Shown here: positions 34,972 through 42,569 of the stretch, piece by piece
Layout: each line of letters opens with the position of its first letter
Numbering within the stretch: the first letter of the stretch is position 1
Assembly (NCBI RefSeq): GCF_000420305.1
Contig: NZ_ATUR01000004.1
Span: forward strand, 62,001 to 126,000
Source of the DNA: Novosphingopyxis baekryungensis DSM 16222
Lineage (GTDB): Bacteria; Pseudomonadota; Alphaproteobacteria; Sphingomonadales; Sphingomonadaceae
Length of the DNA: 64,000 nt
Reading direction: 5' to 3'
The notes under the pieces: generated by a model
The model's database searches: none
What the model was told of the DNA's origin: nothing
Seen by the model: the letters and a program-made list of their open reading frames with translations, nothing else
Made by a program: the position numbers and the translations under genes

Positions 34972-35889
34972 TCAAGCCACCGCCTCCGTACTCTGCACAT
35001 CGTACATTTGCATCGACAGTCGGGAGTCGAGACGGTGATCGAGCAGCGCCTGGAAGATGTCACGGCACGTCTCGGGCGTGGGCACGATGCGACCGTCGTC
35101 TGCGAACGTAATGGTCAGGCCCATCGCCGCGCACTGCGCACGGAGGTTCTGCATGAACTCCGCGCTGCGGAAATGCCCCTTCTCGCGTATCGCTATCGCC
35201 CGCCGAAGGTGGATCTTGTTTGCACCGACGAATTCAGTGATGGCGGCGACATCCGAGAATATGTCGAGGAAATCGGGTTCGGCGACCAGCTCCTGAAAGG
35301 CCTCGACGTGGCCCGCGCGATAGGCGAGGACAGACTCGAACCTTCCTTTGTGAGAGACGAACACCTCGCCTCCGAAGACGAAGAAGTCGAAGAACGGCTC
35401 TAGGCTGAAGGCAGGGCGATCGTCGATGTCGAGCTCCTCGTCCTCAAAAACGACGCGAAGGATTCCCGCCGTTCGCCTGGTGCTCCACGTCGCATTGGTC
35501 TTGCGCACGGCAAGTAGGACGCCATCCGCGGTCGCGAATCGTAACATGTAGAAGTCGGCGTTGGCGATCTGCTTAAGCTGCCTCACCTTCAGCTTCTCGA
35601 CCGGCTCGGCGGCCTGGCCGTCGACTAAGGCGATGTGCGTCTCGTCAGCTCCGAGCGTCAGAACGCTGCCCTCGTTGTTCTGCGCGAGAATCCCGTACTC
35701 GATGGTCTCGGTCACGGCCTGAAGCGCTTGGGAGACCGCCCCCCTCAACGATGCCGCCAAGTCGTCCGTGATGCCGACCCACCGTCCGTTGAAGACAGGA
35801 AGTCCATCCCGGGTCGACTTCTTGTAGACCCAGACCGTAAGATCCGCGGCGGCCAGGTCGAAAGCCTTCAATCCCGCCAAGTCAGCCAT
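34972..35889 (-). CDS. kwaB: Kiwa system protein KwaB-like (DUF4868)
   Basis: Encodes 305 residues. The segment FSLEPFFDFFVFGGEVFVSHKGRFESVLAYRAGHVEAFQEL (about 161-201) has the pattern of DUF4868, and FATADGVLLAVRKTNATWS (about 118-135) and ANKIHLRRAI also fit KwaB. In Kiwa, KwaB binds DNA and acts with the membrane sensor KwaA against phage. The gene overlaps the end of the KwaA-like gene by 8 bases. The identification is by family knowledge; an HMM search would settle it. Confidence 0.78.
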   Translation of the reverse strand: MADLAGLKAFDLAAADLTVWVYKKSTRDGLPVFNGRWVGITDDLAASLRGAVSQALQAVTETIEYGILAQNNEGSVLTLGADETHIALVDGQAAEPVEKLKVRQLKQIANADFYMLRFATADGVLLAVRKTNATWSTRRTAGILRVVFEDEELDIDDRPAFSLEPFFDFFVFGGEVFVSHKGRFESVLAYRAGHVEAFQELVAEPDFLDIFSDVAAITEFVGANKIHLRRAIAIREKGHFRSAEFMQNLRAQCAAMGLTITFADDGRIVPTPETCRDIFQALLDHRLDSRLSMQMYDVQSTEAVA

Positions 35890-36493
35890 TGGTCTCTCCC
35901 TCTTGCAGCTCGCGAAGGATCATCACATCTTGTAGGCTGCCCTTGCGATAGACTTTATCAGGTTCGACCTCGCCGCGAAACAACGCGCGTCCCAGCCTAG
36001 GCTTGTCTATCCCGATGAAACTATACTTGATTTCGTACAGCCGCCAGCCGAACACGATCAGGATCGGGTTCATTACGATCTGCCCAGACCGGTAGGTGAT
36101 CCAGAAAATCCAAAAGAAGAACACCGTGAAGCCGAGCAGGCGCGTAGGTGACCCGTAATCGAGACCCATGAAAGATACGATGTAGGGCATCGCGTAGTTG
36201 ATGAGGTCGGCCGGAATGTGCTTCGCCTCCGCCACACTCACTTGGCGCGGCGTCCCGATGGCCCCCAACGTTAGCATTGTGAGGATGAGGCACGCGATTC
36301 CGACCACCACCGTGCCGAATGCCCACCACGGGTGCATCAGCGGCACGACGCAGCTTTCGCCGAACCACGCCGACGGCGGACAAAACCCCCGGCGTACCGC
36401 AACCGGATCGACGTCTTGGACGAGGAGCACTAGCCCGAGCGGCAGGTAGGAGCCCACATAGAGGGCGAAGGCCGATGTCGTCCTGAGTTGCAT
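35882..36493 (-). CDS. kwaA: Kiwa system membrane protein KwaA-like
   Basis: From the ATG at 36493, preceded by AGGTGG, the protein has 203 residues. The longer in-frame ORF to 36790 would run into the STAND gene and adds a low-quality leader. Hydrophobic segments are at about 7-27, 55-80, 98-114 and 118-148, which suits four membrane helices. The C-terminal tail (KVYRKGSLQDVMILRELQEGE) is cytoplasmic and charged. KwaA is the membrane component that senses phage infection in Kiwa. The pairing with the overlapping DUF4868 gene supports the assignment. Confidence 0.75.
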   Translation of the reverse strand: MQLRTTSAFALYVGSYLPLGLVLLVQDVDPVAVRRGFCPPSAWFGESCVVPLMHPWWAFGTVVVGIACLILTMLTLGAIGTPRQVSVAEAKHIPADLINYAMPYIVSFMGLDYGSPTRLLGFTVFFFWIFWITYRSGQIVMNPILIVFGWRLYEIKYSFIGIDKPRLGRALFRGEVEPDKVYRKGSLQDVMILRELQEGETNG

Positions 36494-36597
36494 TCCACCT
36501 CGCACTGTCGGTTCGCGTGACGCGACCCCGGCGGGAGCACTATACCCCGCATCGGCCGCACGAGGCAATTTCACATGTGACGAAAAGTCCGCTCGGG

Positions 36598-39500
36598 CTA
36601 CTCGCTGATTTCTCGAATAGCTTCCCTGACCGACGTCGCGGCAGAAGCCGCCACGGCCGACATCGCGGCACTCAGGACTGCGGCGACGCGTGGCCACCCG
36701 GGTACCGTGCCTGTCGCCGCTGCGCGGATCGCAGGCACTGTCACTCGTGGCGCGACCAGCTGTGCTGGACTGTCGCACCTTGCCAACCACCCATCAGTCA
36801 CCACGTCCGAGAACTCGCGCGCGACGAACATGCCCAGCCCGGGCTGGCGAAGGTACCGCGCCGCCACGGAGTGGCAAATGAGCAGCTTCTCCGGCGTTAA
36901 CACGGCTTGGAGCGGAGCAAGGAGAGTAGCAAGCAGGTGCCCCTCCCATGTCCCATTCCCGGTAAGGATCCGAGAGGCGGCCTTCTCGCTTCCGGTCAGC
37001 AATCGCTCCAGATCCTCGAGCATAGCGCGGGCTCCTGCCGTCGCCTCGCACACGGGAAGGTCTACAAGCCATCTTGCAATGGGTATCGCTTCGGGTGCCC
37101 TCCTCGCCAGCAGTGGAACGATGCGCGACAGCAACCGGACCTTTATCATCTCGCTCGTACGCGCGGGCGGCTCACCAGGCGCCTCGTCAAGACGGCGACC
37201 CAGGGTCTCGCGTCCAGCGGCCCGCTCCGCTTCCGCGAAGGTGATTGCGCGCGCTTCACGCACCGCGTCGAGTGCACTGTCGGCCACCTCCAGAGTGTCG
37301 ACGGCCAAGCGCGCGAGTGGAGCGCCCTGTCCTAACTGCGCCAGCAGGTCCTCCGCGCCGCGAAGCCGCCCCGCCAACCGCGCGGCGATTGGCCAGGGTG
37401 CGGGACGCAGCATGTCCAGTTCCACCATGATCAGTATAAAGAGATCGAGGTTCGCCGGCGTCTGGCCACCCCATCTCAGCTCCTCCATCGCACTCGCCGA
37501 ACCGAACACCCGCCGCAAGTCCATGGCTTCCGGGTCCGGGACGGCGTCGGGTTTGAGACTGTACGCGATCGTGTTCACGACCTGGGACCCGAACTGGCGG
37601 ACGGACACGAGCGGCTCCGGCGGCATTGCCCGGCCGTCCGCCACGAGCAGGTCGGTGGCATCGCCAAGTCGATCGACCGCCTCGGGGGTGCATCCGGCGA
37701 GATGGAGCGCGATGGCTTGATCGAACAACAGCCCGATGCGCCGCACCGGTGGCTCGGCCGGATCCAGGCTGCCTATGGCGGACAGGAGGCGGTCAGCCGC
37801 GAGCGTCCAGTCCCCGGCCTTGCCAGCGGCGAAGCCCGCATCGCGCAGAACGTCGGTTCTCCACGACATGGTCAGCGGGAAGGCGCCTATCGCGGTTTCG
37901 TAAAGAGGTAGCGCCTCAGGCGCTCTTCCTTGCCGCGTGAGAACCCGTCCCTTTGCCGCCAGCACGCGCGGCGACTCCCCCATCGCTGCGGCGATCCCGT
38001 CGGCCAGCGTCAGCGCCCCCGCTGGATCGCGCAAGTTCTCATCGACGACTCGGATTCTTAGCGGTGCCGCCGCCGACGCTAGCTCGGGGGCTTCGAGCTC
38101 GCCCGCGAGCCGCTGCGCCCGCTCCAGCGTCGCCGCCAGCAGGGTCCAACGGGGCTCGGGGCGGCTGGCCTCGCCGAGCCAGACGCGGTCGAGCGCCATC
38201 GCGGCGGCCTCCCCGTCGCCCGCGTATCCGCGCAGGGCGACCGCACGGTCATCGACGTCCATGCGCTCGATCAGGTCCAGAAGCCTAGCGAGCTCCTCCG
38301 CGTCGGTGACGACGGGGATCAGCGCCATGGGCAGGAACGCCGTCAGATCCGGCCACCCAGCGTCATCCGCCGCGGTTCCATCAGGCAGTACGAGGCCACG
38401 CATGCTCTCAGCGACTCGCTCGCCCACCCGAGCGAACCGGACCCCAATCGTTAGACGCCGCTCGAGCGGCAGCCCAGTGGGCTTCTGCAGCACCTGCCAG
38501 AGCAGCAGTAGGTGAAAGAATTCCTCGCCTACGGCCGACCGGGTAGGCTTGACTTCCGCCTCTTCAAAGGCTCGGTCAAGGACGGCGTTCAGCCTTTCGC
38601 AGTCTCCGATCTCCACGGCGATGCGGGCCTGCAGGACCCGAAAGGCAGCCGTGTCGGCTGGCTCGGGAAACGGGGGCGAGATCCCCTCGCCAATCCCGAA
38701 GTAGGTCAGCATCGACGCCGTATCGGCGATCTGGCCCCAGACCTTTTCCGACGCTTGGAGCAGCGAAGGCAGCAGGGGGATGATTGATGCGGCCGTGCGA
38801 CCCAGCATCGCATGCGTCGCGAGTTCCATTACGTCGGATGCGAACATGCTGCCTGCGCGCAGGAAGGTAAACGCGATGCCCCTGTGCATGGCGACCGCCC
38901 AGTCCTGCCCGCGGGTGTCGTTGCCAAGGTTGCGCAGCAGCGGCGACTGTCGGAGATCGCCGGATCCCATGCGCTCGAGCCATGGCCCGGTCAGCCGGTC
39001 GATGACGTCGCCCGGCTCAGCGATCGGCGGGTCTATGCGCGCGACCGCCATGAGCCGCTCCCTGGGCGCGCGGCCGAGTAGAAGGCTTACGCGGGCCAGC
39101 AGCTCGCGATCATCAGGCGGTCGGGTCGCCACGATACTGCGCGCTTCGGCCCTGGCATCCAGAATTTCCGGCGGAGTTACCACCAGCTCGGAGATGCTTA
39201 TTGGCGGGAACCTAGCATCACGCAGCGCGGCAACGCGTGCGTCGACCAGCTGCGGGTGCCCGCTCGTAGACGCATGGAGGATCTTGGACCAGTCGACCGC
39301 CAGCTCTTCGGGGCAACCCGAGGCGAGTAGGTGCTCCCGGATATCGTCCTGTTCGAATGCGGGCGCCGCGAACGTGCGCGACGTGTCGAGACCGAGCTGG
39401 GCTGCCAGTCGGGGAGGAAGCGGGCCGGAGGCGGTCACAAAAAGCGCACCGCCCGTTCGGGCCTGCACGGAGAGCAGGTTGCCGAGCGCAGCTTCGAGCG

Positions 39501-40644
39501 TCCGCGGATCACCCGTAAGGGGCAGGTCGTCGAGCACCACGTTTTCCGGGCCGGCCTCCAACAGCCGCGTCGCAAGTGACTCGATCCGCGCGCGCGCGCC
39601 AAGCGGCGGGATGTCGCGGAGATCGACCCAGGTGACGGGCCGGGCGGAGCCTATCGCCGCCAACGCGAGACCGGTCTTCCCCATGCCTGTCGCGCCGTGG
39701 ATGAGGACGGCACCCGCAGCGCCTGCAGCGGAGATGCGGCTCTCGAGCACAGGCCTGGCGTGCCGGTTCGGATTTGCGATGGGCGGAGCACCGAAGGGCT
39801 CTGGCGCTACAGCCATCGTCGCCGCGCCGGGCGCGCCCTTGGTGAATGCCTGCATGAGCGCGAGCAGCTGCGCCTTGGGTACCGCCGTAGTGCCGGCCGC
39901 ATCGACGATCCTCAGTAGGTCCCCCCGGCGGAGCACCCGCGCGCCCTTGGTGGTGGCTACCCGCCATACCTCCAAATGCAACGCGTCGAGCGCAGCTAGC
40001 GCCTCCGACGAGCCCAGACCGCGCGTTTCGCAAAGCTCGACCAGCTTAGCCTCAACGGTGCGTCGCAGATCCTGCCAGTCTGGCCATCCGGTCACCCACT
40101 CGATGGGCGTCACGATGCGGGAGATGAATTCCTCATGAGTGGCGGTGCCGAGCCACCCGCGCATCGTGGCCGGCAGTGTCGCCTGATCCTGCAGGAAGGA
40201 CTGGATGCCAGCTGCCAGTCGCCCCGCGCCGAGGCCTGTCGGCGCAGCCTGGATGAGCCGCCATGCGTCCAAACCGCGCTCGTCCAATCCAAGCGGCCGG
40301 CCGTTCTCGCGTCCCACGCCCGAGGTCGTAAGGAACCTGAAGCGCACGGCCGTGCCCATGTTGCGCTCGAGGTGGCCCCAGAAGTTGCCGATCGCCTCAA
40401 GCACGCTCTTAGAGCGAAGGGTGACGTTGCCCGAACCGGCCGTGTCTTTCACCTGCTCAGTCGTGGCCGCCTGGAGCCCGATCTGATCTAGGTCCTCGGC
40501 ACCCTCGAGGACCAGAATCTCGCCTGCGGCCAAGTCAAGCCAAGCTTGGATGCTTCGAAGCATTTGGTACGAATAGCCGCGAAGGGAGTCGACCGCCTCG
40601 CGCTCGACGGACCCGATCAAGGGCTGGGGATCAGGTTCTTCCAC
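36598..40644 (-). CDS. large STAND-type ATPase with N-terminal DUF4297/Cap4-like nuclease domain
   Basis: Encodes 1348 residues. The N-terminal 130 read like a DUF4297 PD-(D/E)xK domain: AVDSLRGYSYQMLRSIQAWLDL, then VLEGAEDLD (acidic residues 47-53) and TTEQVKDT with the QxK pair (Gln64, Lys66). A P-loop GATGMGKT sits at 317-324 and a Walker B-like VVLDDL at about 369-374. After about residue 520 the protein is a long helical array that looks TPR-like. This layout (nuclease, NTPase, repeat sensor) is that of Avs/AVAST-type STAND proteins that detect phage proteins. It starts the minus-strand operon, and its stop lies about 105 bases before kwaA. Confidence 0.8.
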   Translation of the reverse strand: MEEPDPQPLIGSVEREAVDSLRGYSYQMLRSIQAWLDLAAGEILVLEGAEDLDQIGLQAATTEQVKDTAGSGNVTLRSKSVLEAIGNFWGHLERNMGTAVRFRFLTTSGVGRENGRPLGLDERGLDAWRLIQAAPTGLGAGRLAAGIQSFLQDQATLPATMRGWLGTATHEEFISRIVTPIEWVTGWPDWQDLRRTVEAKLVELCETRGLGSSEALAALDALHLEVWRVATTKGARVLRRGDLLRIVDAAGTTAVPKAQLLALMQAFTKGAPGAATMAVAPEPFGAPPIANPNRHARPVLESRISAAGAAGAVLIHGATGMGKTGLALAAIGSARPVTWVDLRDIPPLGARARIESLATRLLEAGPENVVLDDLPLTGDPRTLEAALGNLLSVQARTGGALFVTASGPLPPRLAAQLGLDTSRTFAAPAFEQDDIREHLLASGCPEELAVDWSKILHASTSGHPQLVDARVAALRDARFPPISISELVVTPPEILDARAEARSIVATRPPDDRELLARVSLLLGRAPRERLMAVARIDPPIAEPGDVIDRLTGPWLERMGSGDLRQSPLLRNLGNDTRGQDWAVAMHRGIAFTFLRAGSMFASDVMELATHAMLGRTAASIIPLLPSLLQASEKVWGQIADTASMLTYFGIGEGISPPFPEPADTAAFRVLQARIAVEIGDCERLNAVLDRAFEEAEVKPTRSAVGEEFFHLLLLWQVLQKPTGLPLERRLTIGVRFARVGERVAESMRGLVLPDGTAADDAGWPDLTAFLPMALIPVVTDAEELARLLDLIERMDVDDRAVALRGYAGDGEAAAMALDRVWLGEASRPEPRWTLLAATLERAQRLAGELEAPELASAAAPLRIRVVDENLRDPAGALTLADGIAAAMGESPRVLAAKGRVLTRQGRAPEALPLYETAIGAFPLTMSWRTDVLRDAGFAAGKAGDWTLAADRLLSAIGSLDPAEPPVRRIGLLFDQAIALHLAGCTPEAVDRLGDATDLLVADGRAMPPEPLVSVRQFGSQVVNTIAYSLKPDAVPDPEAMDLRRVFGSASAMEELRWGGQTPANLDLFILIMVELDMLRPAPWPIAARLAGRLRGAEDLLAQLGQGAPLARLAVDTLEVADSALDAVREARAITFAEAERAAGRETLGRRLDEAPGEPPARTSEMIKVRLLSRIVPLLARRAPEAIPIARWLVDLPVCEATAGARAMLEDLERLLTGSEKAASRILTGNGTWEGHLLATLLAPLQAVLTPEKLLICHSVAARYLRQPGLGMFVAREFSDVVTDGWLARCDSPAQLVAPRVTVPAIRAAATGTVPGWPRVAAVLSAAMSAVAASAATSVREAIREISE

Positions 40645-41339
40645 CTGCCTTATCTAGGTCAATCCTCCGTAGTTTCAGCCTTCTCGTTCAAACTTTCCGT
40701 GTTCCAGCGCCTGTCGGCCTGGCGACGGTAACGCCGCAGCTGCAGATAACGTCGTTCCAGGCACGACCCGGCAGCGGTGGCGAAGCTACGCATGTGGTGC
40801 TATTGCGGAGCAACCGCTGGACGCGGCTTGCCTCCAGCTGCGCACACGCGTTTGCCGAGGGGCGGAATGATTTAGGTGGCGAGCCTGGGATTTCCGCGCG
40901 ACTTAAGCTGTGAAATCCCAAGCGTAGAAGTCTGTGACAGCATTGCGTTCGATCAAACGGCGGCTTTTGGATCGCGGGAGATGGCGCCTGAACGGCGGAT
41001 ATTCGAGCGCAGCTGCTGCCCCAACCTTCATCAACAAGCGTCGGCTTATCGCGTTTAGGCATCTAAAAGCGCCCACCAATGCTGAATCAACGAACGGCGG
41101 CTTTCGGGCTTGACCAACGGCTCGGCGAACGACCGGGAATGGGCGCAAAGCGGGCATTAGAATCAGTTTGCATTAACGTCCGCAACTAGGGGCTGAAGCA
41201 GAAAGTCTGCTTTCGAGCGCGGCTGACAGGGACTCGCTGAGATATAAAAATGGGTGAGCCAGTCGCACGCGGACCAACGGTCGAACCCGATTGGAACCAG
41301 CGGACAGATCCCGAAGTGTGGCACGTTCACGCAAACGCA
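40645..41339. other. non-coding region with an inverted repeat
   Basis: The 695-base stretch has no convincing ORF. It contains the 9-bp inverted repeat at 40886-40920. It separates two divergent units (the STAND operon leftwards, and the recombinase gene whose stop is at 41340), and may hold the STAND promoter and an element border. Confidence 0.5.
40886..40920. repeat. 9-bp inverted repeat
   Basis: TGGGATTTC at 40886 and GAAATCCCA at 40912 are perfect complements separated by 17 bases. It lies about 240 bases upstream of the STAND gene start and may be an operator or an element end. Confidence 0.4.
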
Positions 41340-42560
41340 TTATTTCCAAACTCCCTTGAACGTGTTCGCAACGGCGCCTGATCTTACCCGTAGCTGCGCG
41401 CCGTATCTCTGCGCTGTTGAAGGTGAACTCCAACGTAGCGCCTGAGCGATTGCCACCCCGTCCTGGCCTTCGGCAATCAGATCCTGAGTGAGACCGACCC
41501 TGAGAGAATGTGTCGAAATTGTTCGAATGTATGCGGCAATGTCACCTCCTGGCACGTCAACCAGTCCAGCTGCCCACGCTTCCTTTATGATCCGCCTGTA
41601 GATCCCATTCACACCTTGCCTGGTGAGTGGTTCTGTCCCGGCTGTATAGACCGCCATTCCCTGCTGGATCGGAATTGATCCAGCGTCATGTCCCCCCTCT
41701 GCTGCCTTCCCCTTCTTCCGCGTCACATGAACCCTGCGAAAAACCGTCCCTTCCGCGATCGATGCTGCATCAAGCCAGCGCCTAATCCGCCGCATCGTAT
41801 CTGCAGAAAGCCAGGCGTAGGCCCCATTTCGCTCTTGGTCGGTTTTGGATTCGGGGATGAACAGGCTGCCCGTTCCTTCTTCCGCGCTTTCTATATCTTC
41901 AACCTGGATCGCACATAGCTCGCTAACTCGGAGACCGGCATTGTACCCTGCAGAGAGCATGGCCGCATCACGAAGGCCTGTAAGTGTCTCGCTGCAAAGC
42001 TCGAGCAAAGCGCCAATGGTTACAGGGGAACTATCAGCTGAGAGGGCATCTCCGAACCTGATGGCTTGGGCCTGGCGCACCTTTGCACCGCGTTTTTTTC
42101 TAATCGCCTTCAGCCGGTTCTTGACCATGCGTGAGTGAACCGCATCGGTGTCGAGTTCGAGCATGGAATGAGCGGTGGCGATGCTCCCTATGCGCCGTGC
42201 GATCGTCGAAGGTTTCGCTTTCTGGCGATCGCGCTCTTCAATGTAGCGGACGATGGTCTCAGCCTCAGCGGGGAAGGCCGTTCGCTTTTCAGCGAGGCAC
42301 CAATCAACGTAGCAATTGATGTCGCTGGCAATGGCAAGTTTGCTGTTCAGGGCCAGCGCATCGAGCGCAGCATCAAACCCGATTCTGCTGACCGGCGGAA
42401 TATCTGGATGTGCGCCGACCGATAGCGCGTCGGCAATTCGCAGCTCTGCGCGTGTCTCGGGATCGATCCTGCCTGCCGCCTTACGGCGCACCGGAATTCG
42501 ACCGGCAGCCTCATGCGAAATAATCTCTGTTGCGCTGCGGTCCGATTTGCGCCGCGTCAT
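41340..42560 (-). CDS. tyrosine recombinase/integrase
   Basis: Encodes 406 residues. Residues 60-150 form a SAM-like core-binding domain (INCYVDWCLAEKRTAFPAEAETIVRYI). Catalytic residues are Arg211 (NAGLRVSELC), His351 and Arg354 (HSLRVGLT), Trp377 in place of the second His (ALRWSSPSTAQRYG) and Tyr386. It differs from the integrase at 28.8 kb and belongs to a plasmid/ICE-type group. It lies 9 bases after the restriction-modification gene on the same strand, and they may be one transcription unit. Confidence 0.9.
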   Translation of the reverse strand: MTRRKSDRSATEIISHEAAGRIPVRRKAAGRIDPETRAELRIADALSVGAHPDIPPVSRIGFDAALDALALNSKLAIASDINCYVDWCLAEKRTAFPAEAETIVRYIEERDRQKAKPSTIARRIGSIATAHSMLELDTDAVHSRMVKNRLKAIRKKRGAKVRQAQAIRFGDALSADSSPVTIGALLELCSETLTGLRDAAMLSAGYNAGLRVSELCAIQVEDIESAEEGTGSLFIPESKTDQERNGAYAWLSADTMRRIRRWLDAASIAEGTVFRRVHVTRKKGKAAEGGHDAGSIPIQQGMAVYTAGTEPLTRQGVNGIYRRIIKEAWAAGLVDVPGGDIAAYIRTISTHSLRVGLTQDLIAEGQDGVAIAQALRWSSPSTAQRYGAQLRVRSGAVANTFKGVWK

Positions 42561-42569
42561 TGTAGATCT

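Noticed and set aside
38780-40138. + strand ORF (452 codons) opposite the STAND gene
   Set aside because: Ser/Arg-rich antisense translation; the minus strand protein has P-loop and nuclease motifs.
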